From the NCBI GenBank assembly GCA_008360975.2, contig CM039211.1:20494943-20558942 (forward strand): a stretch of 64,000 nt of DNA. The letters are read 5' to 3'. Shown here piece by piece: positions 1 to 12,760 of this stretch. The position numbers and the translations under genes were made by a program. The notes below the pieces were generated by a model, which had not been told where the DNA came from, did no database searches, and was given only the letters and a program-made list of their open reading frames with translations. The DNA comes from Lichenostomus cassidix (lineage: Eukaryota > Chordata > Aves > Passeriformes > Meliphagidae). The first letter of the stretch is position 1; each line of letters opens with the position of its first letter.

Positions 1-1629
1 TTACTTTAAAACCAGAAGCACTTCAAAGCAAGTAACTAGTTATTCACATGGATTTATTTCATATAGATACAAAGACCATGGTAACTGGCTTTAATTTTCT
101 ACATAATAGTAAACCATAAAAATCTTATCTCATCCTAAGACAATAAGCTTGAATGTTATCTGTAACATATTTATATTTTTGATTCTGCTATCTGTCCATA
201 AATAATCTGAAGGCATATTTTAAGTGGTAAAGCAAATCAATTAGTCTTATCAAGCAACAGTGGAACATATGAGAAGTATTTATAACTAATGTCTTTATGA
301 AATAATGACCATGCAATAGAATAGGGAACCTGTCCAAACATTTCCACTTACAGTAGAATGAGGTTGATGACACATATACTACTATTGTTGCATACCAGTT
401 TCATGTGTATAGTTGATTATTACAGATTCAATAATATTTATTAGGCATCAAAGTTGGATTTATCACAGTGTGAGGCATAGTCATTTCTTTATACTAGCTG
501 AGAATAATTTCCCTGTTCACTGTATAGGTAATCTAAAAGATAGAATGTAATTTACATAGTAGTTCAATGTTTGAGATGTGGTCTTTATGAAGGACGCAAT
601 TATATAATATTACAATTGTCATCTATCAACATCAGTTTTTTCTTTTTAGTTAAGCTGTATTTGGAGAATTTTTCATGCATTTTAATTTGCCTCTGAGCTC
701 CATTATATTTAATTTTTCTTTTATAAAGAGAGATTAAAATTTGTTCTGAGAAAATTTGCTGAATACCCTTACTTGGTCTTCAAGCTAGTGAAAGAAATGA
801 GAAAGTGATGGTTACATGCACGATTGTTTCTACACACCCTTCTCATCAAGTGTATAATAAAGAGGAGACGCATATTTAGAAGGGCCCTGCTGTCCTAAAG
901 CAGATGCTCAGCTCCTAATATTGAGGCATTTAAAGTCCAAAAGCATTAATTCTCTAAACAATTTTTGCTATCAGTATGGACCCAGCTGCAGTTTGATTTT
1001 CAGCCTAAACTATGTAAATGTAATGTTGTCAAGGAATTCTGTGAGTAGTCTTCTCTCTTTCAGTTCATGCAGCATCTTCTGAGCATTTCAGACTTTCTAG
1101 ATAATGAGGTCCTTTGGCAGTGTGTTGATTTCAAAGACAGCTAGGCACCAGTATGCTGTACAAAATCCAATCTAAATGAGTAAGTTATCAAGTCATGCAT
1201 ACAATCCAGTTTGCTTTCAGTTTGACATAATTAGAAGCTCTAACAAATTAATAATGTATACTTGTCATAATAAACTCTAGAGCTCACTGGCATTTTGCTT
1301 AACAATCACTGCCTTAGGCAAGTCAAATAGGTGATTTTACTGCTCAGTTAGCTGTGTGAGTTTCAGAGCTTTTGAGGAAAGAGACAGCTATTTCTTCAGC
1401 TTTATGGGAGAGGTAACCTTCCTTGTCATTTGTTAAGCTGGCTATGGTGCTCTCTTCAACCAGTAATGCCACTGAACACTCTTTCCCTGTATATGGAAGC
1501 ATACATGGGTTCAACTTTACTTACAGTACTAGTTTATCACAGGGGACAAGTAAAATGCCAAATTAAAGTGTGAATTTAAAAAAAATATAATTAAATGAAG
1601 ACATGGTGGTTTCCTTCAAAAGAAGATGA
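1..1629. other. PRDM6 intron (part), no gene seen
   Basis: This AT-rich stretch lies upstream of the first PRDM6 exon in the window. The only ORF is a chance one of about 60 codons on the minus strand (188-373). I looked for the preceding PRDM6 exon, which should end in phase 0 just before the exon at 8827, and found no convincing candidate. It probably lies outside the window. No recognisable repeat occurs before the CR1 that starts near 1630. Confidence 0.6.
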
Positions 1630-4147
1630 TGGTGGTGACAGGATTGAGTGCTTGTAGGTAAGAACAAAGGGGAAGGCCAATATAGCAGATATTCTTGTGG
1701 AAGTCTGTTATAGACCATCCAGCAAGATGAAGAGGCAGGTGAAATGTTCTATAAGCAGCTGGGAGAAGTCTTACTATTTTCATCCCTTGTTCTCATGGGA
1801 GACTTCAATTTACCAAGTGTTTGCTCGAAATGGAACACAGCAGAGAGGAAAAAAACCAAGATTATTCTGGACTGTGTGGAAGATAGCTTCCCGACATACA
1901 TGGGAGTCAGCTATGGAATGTGCCATGCAGGACCTGTTGTTTTTGAACAGAGAAGGACTTGTGGGTTATGTGGTTGTCAGAGGCTGTCTTGAGCACAATG
2001 ATCACAAAATGATTGAGTTTTCAAATCTCAGAGATGTAAGGAGGAGGATTAGCAGAACTGCCATCTTGTACTTCCAGAGGGCTGACTTTGGCCTGTTTTG
2101 GTGACTGGCTGACAGAGTCCCTTGGGAGGCAGTCTTGAATGGCAAGGAGTCCAGGAAGGCTGGATGTGGCTTGAGAAGGAAATCTTAGAGGCACAGGAGC
2201 AGGCATATGCCAAAAGATGAATTGGTGGGGAAGATTGGCCTGCTGAAGCAGAGAACTTTGGATGGAAGTTGGGGAAAAAAGAGAGTTTGTGACCTTTGGA
2301 AGAAAGGGGCAAGCACCTCCAGGGCACTACAAGGATGTCATGAGGTTAAAGCAGGCAGAAAATTAGAAGGGCCAAAGCCAAAATAGAGCTTACCTGCTGT
2401 AGAAGAAAATAATAAAAGTTTCTGTAAATTGATTAGCAACTGAAGGAAGGCCAAGGAGAGTCTCCACCCCTTGGTGGATACATGAGGAAACAGTGACAAA
2501 AGATGAGGAAAAGGATGAGGAGCTAATGCCTTCTTTGCCCAGTCTTTAATAGTAAGACCTATTCTCTGAATACCCAGCCCTCTGAGCTGTAAGGTAGGTG
2601 GGGGAAGCAGAATGAAGCACCTGTAATCAAGAGAAAAATGGTAAGAGAACTGCAACTCCATTTAGACATACACAAGTCTGTGGGGTAAGATAGGATTGAC
2701 ACAAGGGTCTTGAGGAGCTGTGGAAGAGCTCACTAAGCCACTTTCAATCATTTATGAGTGGCCATGGCTCATCAGGGGGCCCCTGTTAATTGGCAGTCAG
2801 CAGACATGAAACCCACCTACAAGAGGGGCAGGAAGAAGGATCCAAAGAACAACAGGCCTGTAAGCCTGATCATGGAGCAAATCATCTTGAGTGCTGTTAT
2901 GCAGACAATCAGGATTGGGCACAGCCAGCATGGGTTTACGAAAGGTAGGTCCTGCTTGACGGACCTGGTCTCCTCCTGTGAAAGTGTGATGCACTCAATG
3001 GATGAGGGAAAGGCTGTGGATGTTTTCTACCTGGTCTTCAGTGGAGCCTTTGACACCATTTCCCACAGAATTCGGCTGGAGAAATTGTATGCTAATGGCT
3101 TGTACTCTCCAAGTAAAAAAACTCAGGGTGGCCATGCCCAGAGATTGGAGGTGAGTGGTGCTAAACCCAGTTGGTGGCTGGTGACAAGGTCTGTTCCCCA
3201 GGGCTCAGTGTTGGGGACAGTCTTGTTTAAAATCTTTACCTGTGATCTGGATGAGGGGATCGAGTGCACCCTCTGTCAGTTTGCAGGTGACACTAAGTTG
3301 AATGGGAATGTTGATCTGCTGAGGGTGGAGAAGCTCTGCAGAGGGATCTAGACAGGCTGGATTGATGGGCTGAGGCCAGTTCTGTGAGGTCAAACAAGGG
3401 TGAGTACCAGGGCCTGAACTTTGGTCATAACAACCCTACATGATGGTATAGTCTGGGGACAGAGTGGCTGGAAAGATGCCTTGGTGGAAAAGGATTTGGG
3501 GGTGCTGGCCAACAGCAGCTGAACATGAACATTGTATCCAGGTGGCCAAAAGGGCTAATGGCATCCTGGCCTGTATCTGCAATAGCATGGCCAGCAAGAC
3601 TAGGGCAGTGACTGTCCCCCTGTACTTGGTGCTGGTGAGGCCACATGTGTTCTGGGCCTGTCACTACAAAAAGGGCATTGAGGTGCCGCAGCATGTCCAG
3701 AGAAGGGCAATGGAGCTGGGGAAGGGTCTGGAGAACAAGTCCTGTGAGGAGCAGCTGAGGGAGCTGGGAGTGTTTAGTCTTGAGAGAAAGAGGATTTGGG
3801 GGACCTAATTGCTCTGTTCAACTGCCTGAAAGGAGATCGTAGCAGCGTGGGAGTTGGTGTCTTCTCCCAAGTAACAAGCCACAGAAAAAGAATTAACAGC
3901 CCCAAACGGTGCTGGGGAGGTTTAGATTGGATATTAGGGAAAAGTTCTCCACCAAGAGGGCTGTCAAGCACAGGAACAGGCTTTACAGGTAAGTGATGGA
4001 GTCACCATCCCTGGAGGTATTTAAAAGAAGTGTAGATGCAGCACTTAGGGACTTCATTTAGTACTTGGCTTGGCAGTGCTGGGTTAAAGGTTGGACTCAA
4101 TGATTTTAAAGGTCTTTTGCAACCTAAATGGTTCTGTGATTCTATAA
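1630..4147 (+). mobile_element. Degenerate CR1 LINE, ORF2 plus 3' tail
   Basis: This is a 5'-truncated CR1 non-LTR retrotransposon in the same orientation as PRDM6. Pieces of ORF2 follow in order but in different frames. The endonuclease part has a GDFN motif at about 1798-1809, then a segment reading REGLVG and HNDHKMIEF. The reverse transcriptase part (2758-3351) contains [21 protein letters not shown] and VPQGSVLG. The C-terminal part (3464-3990) contains KRANGILACI and GDLIALFNCLKG. The 3' UTR ends with the avian CR1 signature TTCTGTGATTCTATAA at about 4132-4147. Frameshifts, stops and changed catalytic residues mean it encodes no working enzyme. The left boundary is approximate. Confidence 0.93.
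2758..3351 (+). pseudogene. CR1 reverse transcriptase fragment, inactive
   Basis: This open segment of 197 codons is the best-preserved part of the CR1 at 1630-4147. It matches the finger and palm region of CR1 ORF2 reverse transcriptase. Motif A, normally YLDFSKAFDT, reads [10 protein letters not shown] here (about 3028-3057), so the first catalytic aspartate is valine. The FADD-type catalytic box reads FAGD (about 3280-3291), losing the first aspartate of the pair. Both changes should abolish polymerase activity. The frame is lost after 3351 and resumes in another phase. The ATG at 2758 is not a real start, because homology to the family runs through it. Confidence 0.88.
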
Positions 4148-7100
4148 TTGCACATCTTTTACAGACTGTCAGCTAAATAGCCAGGCCTATAGCCATTACC
4201 CTTTTTGTCATTGTTTTAACTTCTCTTTAAGATAGACACCTGTAGAAGATGTTGTGGTGTTTTTACAAAAGTGAGATTTGCCTAAAGTAGAGCTTATTCT
4301 GTTCTGATGTCCAAGTCACCAAAGAAGAAACTTTCAGCACACCTGAGGCTTGTAGGATCATACACTGTTATAGAAAGAATACAACCTGTATGGATGCTTC
4401 CACATCTAGCATATCAGTCTGGTTACAACTTTTTCACCATATTACCAGTAGTTTTGGGTACATCTATAATTTTTAAGTGGACAGTTGATGATTTATGAAA
4501 CCTATATACTCATCAAGAGTACTCTGCTATCTTGGCTCTTCCCATTGAAGTCAAGGGTAAAACTTCTTTTGAGAGAAGAAGACTTATAGTAAGTGATTTG
4601 AAAATCCTGTGATTTTATGCATGTGATGTCAATGAGAATAGCAGTGAGTAGCAAAATGCAAGAGTCTCTACTGATGGTAAGAATTAATTCTTGCATGTTT
4701 TGTGATTTTCTTCACATCCCTTTTGATGTCTTGCAACATAAAACAAATACTCTCATAGCTACTTTCATAATATAAATGTATATGCAAAGAAAAATTCTAT
4801 TTTCAGGATCAGTCTATCAGACTGACTGAAATGAAAATGGGCAGTCAAATAATCATCTGTTAACATCTTTCTTATCTGACTAAATGGAAAAATAAAATGC
4901 AGGTAGAATTTCTAAAGACCTAATCCTTTAGCAGACCATGGAAAGAGAAGAAAGGAAGACAACTGATAGAGAGGAAAGAACTTCAACAAACGATTTTTGC
5001 TCTTGCTGTCTTTTTAATGAAATTGTTTTTAATTGCTTTATAATTTGGATTTATCTGCAGCTTTGCTGATACATTTAAATTTCTTTATTCTAAAATTTTG
5101 TGGCATCTATATCAGAAACTGCAGCAACAGTTTTTAGCACTGGAATTAGATTTGCCCTATTGATCCAAGTGAGAAATATTGACTATATCAGTACTGAAGT
5201 AATTGAAGGTTCTCAGAAGGCTCTTTAGCACTTCACCTTGTCTTTTAATACTGCTTAAATCTTGGGTGTTCCATGTTTATTTTACTTGGTTATGGCTGTT
5301 CAGAGATTTTAGAGCATCACTTATATGAGATGCAGAGGGCTTTAGAAGTTATATTATTATTGCCATTGTGCATTGCTCTTATCATTGTCATTAAAGTAAC
5401 AGTATCTGTGTCTTCCAAATAATTATCAGCAACCAATCTGGTAGGTATTACATCCAGTCCTTCATATTTAATTTAAGTTTGCATGCCATTACAAGATGAA
5501 CCTGACCTCTATTTATGTCTTGATTATTTAATAAAGTGGTGGTTGAAAGGAGGGGAATAGAAAATAGGGAAAAGAGAAGACTTGTATTCTGATGACTATG
5601 CATTGGACTTACTTTCTTGGAAAATGAAGAAGTTTCTGTTGTATTCTGAAGTCAAAGGATGAAATTCACAGAGTAAAAATATGTGTCACATTCTGAGTCT
5701 TTTGATCTGTAACATATCAGTAAAATATCTGTAAACAGTCAAGAACCTATTAAGAAGATAATTAACTATATGGCAACTGCTAAGGGGGACCATAATGCAT
5801 GTCAAATGAGGTGAGTGCAGTCCTCTTTTATCAGATTCCGGTCTTTCCCACTAATCTGGTTCATTCCATTACAAAACAAACAAACAAAAAAACCACAACA
5901 AAAAATAAACCCTTAAAAGTCAGCAATACCAATAGTTATTAAGTACTTTGTGTCAGAAGAGGTAAAGGTCCAGTTAGAAGTTTAGGTAACACTTTGAAGT
6001 GTAATCAAAGTAGAAAAATGAAATAACTAATTGTGTTTCTGCTACTTAGATCAGTGACTGTTGTGAGATACAGAAAAAATAAATGCAATGTCCATGGGGA
6101 CTTGGAGAAATGGTATTTTATTTTGCCATGAGACCCTTGCAATGTGTTAAAAATTATGCCAGCAGTAGATTGATTTAATGATCTAGTGAGGTGGTCAAAA
6201 GACTTCCAGTAACATCAGTTTACCACGGATTTCTGCAGTATTTTCTGTAATGGGTTTAAGGACATATGCATGTGTAACAGAGCTGTGGGTGAATATGTAT
6301 ATCCATAGTTTACTGTAGTGTTTGGGTTCACAGCTTGCACTACAGACTTGCTTTCACTCTGTTATGGCAGGTTGTGGTTTGCTCCCTCATGAGGGTTTCT
6401 TCAGCCAGTTATATAAAGGTTGCCTGATTTATGTAATTGTAAAGTTAATAAGAACTCTTGCATGATGGTGACATGAAAAATAATAACCATATCCAGTTTT
6501 TGGGTTTTTTCCCAGATTTTAACCTGTATTATGCTATTTGATGAATAAACAGATCCAACACAGTTTTGGTTTTGCCCTTCTAAGCTTAGGACTTCTGCTT
6601 CCTCACAGATGGGTTTACAATCCTGTAAGAACAGGGCTAAGAATGCTGTTAGATGGTTTATGACTATGTAGCAACGTCAGTGATATCATCCTAGGAAAGG
6701 AGGGCACAGCATCACTTGATGCATCACCACTTGTGAGAATAAAGTATTTGAAAATACTTAGCCTTGTAGCACAGTCCTTCCAATTCCAGACCAAGGCCCA
6801 CGAAAGATCCAGTCCTATGTTTTCATGACAGATTTTAATTTTTCATATCAGTTAATGACTGTCTATTTACACAAAGTTCTGAGTAGGACTTTGTGTGTCA
6901 AGATATGAATGTCAGTACTGATTGTGCCAGTCCTCTTTGTCGTTCCTGTTTCATATCATCTGGGGATTAGAAAGCTATCATCTCTTTATTTATGGGAATT
7001 GTTTTTGCCTCATGTTAAGCTATATATTGTTATGTGAATAAGCGGCATGTAAATGGATAGATAATAAACACTGCTGAGAATTGCCAAAATGGCCTCAGCC

Positions 7101-8826
7101 AAGTCCTGTTAGTCATTAATTTTTCCTTCTCTTCCTATATGTAGGCTGATTTCCTGTAGAAGTTTCTTGATTTCACCACAGATTTTTATTGTTTAGCACA
7201 TTTTGTTCATATATTCAACATACATAAAGGTATTTGCTTGAGAATCGGTCCCTGCTGATAATCAGCATGATACCATATATAAAAAATTAACTTAATCCCT
7301 GGTATTGGAGTATTTGTTTACTTATGAGGACTCCTGATTTCTCTAACTTTATTCCACTCAGTGCATGTTGGGGTAGCATCTTGCTTATCCAAGGCAGGAG
7401 TATTTGGCCAGATTCCACCTGGTCCTTGTCACAGACACTCAGGAACAAATGATAAGTATCACCATAGACACTTGATTTCTGTGTCTCTCATGCTCTTGCA
7501 ATGGACATATTGCTCCTGATTACTCACAGTCCCTCTTGGCCAAAAGCAAAAGCAAGGCTGGCTCCTGAATTTGAGTCTCTCCTTTGGTGAAGGAAAATAC
7601 TAGATTTTGATTCCTGTGTATATTTTTGTGTGAACTGTAGGAAACACTCTTTTAAAAAATAAGAAGTATTGAACATAGTCACATAATTTCTGGGATTATT
7701 TTCTTGATATTGAAATAGACATTCAAGATTGTTAATTTGTATATACTAGAAATGTCCAATTCAATGTAATAAATGTGCTTTCTCTTTCGTCAGTGGAATT
7801 AATACTTGCAAGGAGACATCAATTTACGCTCATACAATTTCAAAAGGGATTACATTTTTGGGGTAGGAATATTAAAGCAAATGGTGTTCATAGAGGGGCA
7901 AAAGACATGAAGATGAGATTTACTTCAGATAGGCACCTAATTTTTCAGATGCATTTGTGAAGTTTGACAAAGTGATTGTGTAACAAGTAAAAATCTTGTG
8001 AGATTGCATGATTTTATATGATTAGACCTACTGAGAGCACAATTTTAAGCAGTCAGGAGGGCATGTGTGCATGAGACATTCATCTTTTCATTTCAGAGCC
8101 TCCAGAGCAACTTCATCCTTGACTTCAGAGAGAGTATCCACTTCTGAATAGAAACATAATACTGTCTTTTAAAAAAATTGCTGTAACTGGCTCTCATGTC
8201 CTTAGCAGGGATGTCATGTTTAGGAAAACAATGATTCCCTCAGGACTGATTTCTCATTCAGTACTTCAAAAAATTATATTTCTCAAGGGAGCTCCTAAAT
8301 GCATCATCAACTCCCTTTTTCCTTCTGGTCTCATTTGTTTTGATATTATGAATTGTACAACTCCCTGACATATCATGTGAGGTTGCTGAAGTATATGCTT
8401 TTGCTGCAACTGAGATGTGAAAGGAGGGATACTTGTTTAGGGATTACTACTGCCCCTTGCTCAGATGTCCAAGCTGTTTCAATGCACGCTTTACATCCAG
8501 ATTTTCTTGTTTATCTGGCAGTTCATTATTTAAGGCCAGCTTGTCAAAATAGGTTAAATATTCTTTGGGAAACATGGTCACATCTTTGAGACACCACAAA
8601 TATTTTTAATATGAAAAGATTGGCTTGATAAGAGAAAAATTATAAACTTGCATACCCCAAAATACTTTTCTGCTTTTTCATGTAGATTTCTTAGAGTATC
8701 AGTACACAAATGACAAACTTCATGGCAATAAAGTCCTGGAAAAGCTGCAGAGAGACACCAGCAAAGCAGTGAAAATGATTGTTGATGATTTGTTCTAACT
8801 ACTTGACCTTGTGACATCTCCCCCAG
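4148..8826. other. PRDM6 intron, unique AT-rich DNA
   Basis: This is the intron sequence between the CR1 and the first recognised PRDM6 exon. No ORF has family features and no RNA gene was seen. It ends in a pyrimidine-rich tract and AG at 8825-8826, the acceptor for the exon at 8827. A short A/C-rich tract lies near 5872-5908. Otherwise I see nothing to annotate. Confidence 0.6.
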
Positions 8827-8954
8827 ATATATGACCAAGATGGGACACTGCAGCACTTTATCGATGGTGGAGAACCGAGTAAGTCAAGCTGGATGAGGTA
8901 CATCCGATGTGCAAGGCACTGTGGGGAGCAGAACTTAACTGTGGTTCAGTACAG
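8827..8954 (+). CDS. PRDM6: PRDM6 exon: middle of PR/SET domain
   Basis: This is the first PRDM6 exon in the window (128 nt). It reads in phase 0 from ATA at 8827 and gives 42 residues plus two bases of a split Arg codon (window residues 1-43). The peptide starts [17 protein letters not shown] and continues with [23 protein letters not shown]. This is the conserved W-M-R-Y...N-L core of PR domains, the SET-related fold that in PRDM proteins binds cofactor or partner proteins. PRDM6 acts in the nucleus as a transcriptional repressor in smooth-muscle cells, and H4K20 methylation has been reported for it. The acceptor AG is at 8825-8826 and the donor GTAAAG at 8955. The exon is too short to appear as a long ORF. 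Identification rests on my memory of the vertebrate protein. Confidence 0.95.
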
Positions 8955-10008
8955 GTAAAGTGTTTTTTGATTAACTCAATGACACAAAATGAAAATGTTT
9001 TATCAGACTGCCACAAGTCCTGCTGCCTTTGGTTGCAAAGACAGTGTCCAGGCTTTGGAGGATGTGCTCACGTGGGGTAAAGCTCTGGGGAGCAAGGGCA
9101 GCCCTGTGTCTCTTGTGTGACCACCATGCCACACAGAGCTCTCTGCACTTTTTCAAACAGTCTCATCAGGAGCAAGCCAACACAAGCAGTCCTCCACCCT
9201 TAATTGAGATAAATGTGCTACGTGAGGGGGAAAAGTGTCAGGAAAGGAGTTTTGCACCCAGAAGCATCCTGAGGGTCAGTCATGGGCTGTGTGTACACCT
9301 AGAGCTTTCATGTTGAGTGCACCTGCTAGCAGAGTTTGCTTGTGCTTTTACCTCTTATCTCACTGTCTAGAGAAAGTCAAAATGTGAAGAAAAATGTAAA
9401 GAAATTAGGGTGCGTTTTACTTTGTACTTGCAAACAGATCCAGAAAACCCAGACAACACATTACATAAATAAATGATCTCAGTTATAAACAAACCTTTTG
9501 CCTTAGAATCAGAAGCGACTGCTTGGCCTTATTAAATGTGGTAGGAAGCACATCAAAGAATGCCCCAGGCTTGCCAGTCGCAGTGAGCAATGATTTTTGC
9601 TGGCTGCTTTAGAGAGTGGAGTTTCTTTTCTTTAGAAAAAATCTTAAACTTATTTAAACTACCTTTAAAATTAAAAATAAAACATTAAAAAGCAAGCTAA
9701 AATGAAATATATAAAGTTTGATTATCCCATAGGGATCCAATTTAACAATGGTAAAATTGTTCAATTGCATTTTCAACTTTTTTTATTCTCTGGCCAGTTG
9801 ATTAAATAATGCCGCAGTTAAAAAAAATAACAATCCTATTTATACATTACAAATCTTTTATTATGTACTTAAATATCTGCTATCTATAGCTAAAATACCA
9901 TAGCATTTTAAATAAAAACACTGGATAATGAATAAAGATTGTTGTGATGAAAGACTATTTTTGTAGGTATCTTGTGGACTATTTCTCAATGTGGTGATGT
10001 GTGCGTGC

Positions 10009-10055
10009 ACATATATATAAAAATAAGAAAAAAAATATATGCGTACATATATATA
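10009..10055. repeat. AT-rich TATA-type low-complexity tract
   Basis: Interrupted ATATAT runs with a purine A-run between them, including CACATATATATA and ACATATATATAG. This is a simple-sequence tract inside a PRDM6 intron. It is not placed like a core promoter. Confidence 0.7.
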
Positions 10056-10950
10056 GATGACAAACCCAAATGAAAAGTGAGCATGAGAAAGTCATTACAC
10101 ATCTGTCAATATTAAGTGGATTTTACGACTCTCCTTTCATGATGGAGTTTTTACTTAGAGTTCCCTCTGTTGATCTGTTTTCGATTACTTCAGATCTTTA
10201 TAAAATGAACTACAAAAACACAATTTAAAAAACTGGCATCCATCACCAGTGACTGCATCCAAGTGTAAGAAAATAGAAAAGTTGGACACTGAAAAACCAG
10301 CCTAATTTTTATTGTACATGGACGTCCTCCTCACAGAAAGTCAGCTGGTTTAAATTCATTCTGTTATGATTTGTAATATCTAAATGGAATTTTCTTCAAA
10401 GTGCTCTTGATTGATTGACCCTTAGCTGAACGTTTTGTTTTTATTTTGAGGCTGACAATAATGTTTGTTGGCATGTGTTCTGCTTCAACTGCGTTGGGAC
10501 GCCATGAAGCTATCTTTATGAGTCATCCAACCACAATACTAAATACATGTCAGCAAAGGAAATATTATCCGAAAAGGGAAAAATCCCTTTGATGTACTTC
10601 AGCATGCAGAGATTTCTGCGAGTTTTGGAAGCTCTGCACACTTGTAAGGGACGGTGTACACTTACACTTTTTTTCCCTGCCTACTCCAAGCCCCACAGAC
10701 CACCCATTGCTCAAAAACAGTTCTGCTCTTTCAGCGGCAAAGTGTGTCATTTGGTTTTAGCACATTCATTTGCTGGGCTGCTGTGTTTATGTTAAGGGAA
10801 GCCAAACTGAGAGATGAAATGTTACAAGGGTGAAGTACAAAGTAGACTCAATTTTTCTCAAGTTAAGAGATGCTGGTAATTTATAGCATGGCTCCGATTT
10901 TCATTTTTATGTAACAGTGGAAAGAATTAACTAAATGCATAGCTCTGGGA

Positions 10951-11000
10951 AGAAAGAGAAGGAGAAGAAGAGGAGGAGGAGGAGGAGGAGGAGGGAAGAT
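10951..11000. repeat. (GGA)n polypurine microsatellite
   Basis: A run of about 50 purines built from AGA/GGA units, with about eight consecutive GGA-like triplets at 10969-10994. It produces a spurious Arg/Lys/Glu-rich reading frame at 10935-11117. It is likely to be length-polymorphic. Confidence 0.9.
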
Positions 11001-12550
11001 GAAGGGAAGACACAAAGGGGAGAGTTTTTGTCAGATATTCATAGAAGGCTAAGAAAACCTTTCTGCTTAGCTAGCAGTGCCCTCCTGAGACAGGGTGGCA
11101 GTAAGCGAGGAAAATAACAAGATAAATGAAATTTTTGCAGCTGCTAGTAAAATATTGAGAATCTGCACTTTTTTATTGATCTTTATGATCCTGTTGCCAA
11201 GAGCCACTTTGCGGTGACAAAATATGTTGACAAGTGCATATCTCACTGCCATGAAAAATGTGGTAGAAGATTCTCCTTATGTCTGCAGTGTTATACAAGG
11301 AACAAATTGCATTGCTACAGCCAATTCTTTATAGAAAGTCTAAATTTAAGGCCTACCAACCCTAAACACTTTTATCTTGAACTTCAGAATAATGTTTGTA
11401 GCAATTCTTCACTCAGAAAACTGGTTGAGGCCTAACTTCCTTTTTTTTTCAGACTGTAGACGTTTTCTGCCTTACATTAGCTGTTATAAAAAATGGTCAT
11501 TTCTTGGTACTTTGACTGTATCATTTTGGAATGTAATCCTTCAGCAAGAGTAGACTGTTCTTCTTGTATATATTGAATTTCTATCCATCTCACAGGAGTG
11601 TGTTTTACTGTTCCATGTGAAGCATAAGGGAAAAGCCACTGCAAACCGATAACATTTGTCTTTTATCTTGTGCCTGATTCTGATCTTACCCAGTTTTTGC
11701 TGCCATGTAAGTCTATTAACTGCAGAAGTATCACTCTGAAGCTATTTACATCACTGCAAGATCAGGATAAGTCTCTTGTTTTTATGCTAAAGACATTAGG
11801 ATTTTTCCCTTTTTGGCTCCTCAATTTCCACTTCAGTGGTCTAGAAATACCCAGGCTTTTCTCACAGGAACAATGCATTATCACACCTATGGTAACACTA
11901 ATTGATACATACTAAAGGATCATTGGCACTGTCCTCATATTTCATGTAGGGGAAGATTTTATTACTGCATGATGTGATTAATTTTTTTATTTCCCCTAAG
12001 TCAAAGTCTGTTTCTCTCAACATCCTAAGATCTCTCTTTGATGGTATATTACTGTCACTAAAGGTCACTTCACATTGCTTCGAAGGTCTTGCTAAAGGAA
12101 CTTATTCACATAAAAGAGCTGCTGTCTACTTATCCTAAAAATATGTTAATGTTAGCTTAGATGACAAATACAAAGCTGTTCAAATGGCCGTAGTTGCTGA
12201 TCTGTGTGCACCACTCTGATGCTTGTACTGTGTAAGCAAAATGTACCATTCCAAAACCCCCCTGAAACAGACATTGAAAGAAAATACCTGCATTTGCATA
12301 GAAACTTGGTCCTTCTAAAACCTTAGTGTTTAACATATGCTAGGTACAACTTGCCCGTAAGGTTCCTATGCTACAGGAATAGAGTCCTTCTCTAATGATA
12401 GATTTGGGTTTAAAGCAATCAGTGAGCTATTCATTTAGTTATCTGCAGAAGTTTTTCCAAAACAATTAATTTCTACTGTAATACTGTGTATTATAAGAGG
12501 CAAATGCTGTATTCCTAAATTATGCAATGTTTTCTTTTTCTCTTGATTAG

Positions 12551-12675
12551 GTCGAATATATTCTACCGGGCTTGTATAGATATCCCCAGGGGCACCGAGC
12601 TGTTGGTGTGGTACAATGACAGCTACACTTCTTTCTTTGGAATCCCTCTCCAGTGCATTGCACAAGACGAAAATT
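12551..12675 (+). CDS. PRDM6: PRDM6 exon: C-terminal part of PR/SET domain
   Basis: This 125-nt exon completes the split Arg codon with its first base, then encodes [20 protein letters not shown] and [12 protein letters not shown] up to DEN (window residues 44-84), leaving one base of a Leu codon. The G-x-E-L-L-V-W-Y block at residues 57-64 is the signature of the C-terminal end of PR domains. Residues to about 73 finish the fold, and the rest starts the linker. The acceptor is AG at 12549-12550 after a TC-rich tract, and the donor is the consensus GTAAGT at 12676. An ATG-initiated frame starting at 12522 is just read-through from the intron. A CR1 tail has inserted 85 bp beyond the donor. 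Confidence 0.97.
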
Positions 12676-12760
12676 GTAAGTTCTTCCTTGCATTTCTACC
12701 TGTGTAAACCATAATTCCTCTTTCATGCCTAATCATTTGTATTCCTAGAGTATTTTAGAG

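Larger units (their letters stand above)
8955..12550. other. PRDM6 intron (3.6 kb)
   Basis: This phase-2 intron is bounded by GTAAAG at 8955 and AG at 12549-12550. It holds a block of unique AT-rich DNA at about 9420-9990, an AT-alternating tract near 10009-10055, and a GGA microsatellite at 10951-11000. Open frames at 9029-9316 and 10547-10795 have no family features and look like chance. No interspersed repeat was recognised. Confidence 0.7.

Noticed and set aside
1396..1420. TGGGAG followed by a GGTAAC-like donor as the missing upstream PRDM6 exon
   Set aside because: The bases around the putative donor do not keep the needed phase-0 ending, and no PR-domain wording precedes it.
1697..3996. 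Several + strand ORFs that might be host genes
   Set aside because: All are frames of a decayed CR1 ORF2, as shown by motif order and the CR1 3' end.
10935..11117. Arg/Lys/Glu-rich small ORF
   Set aside because: It is the translation of a GGA microsatellite with no other coding sign.
12522..12550. ATG start before the second PR exon
   Set aside because: Same reason: the acceptor lies at 12549-12550, and PR-domain homology begins at the split Arg codon.
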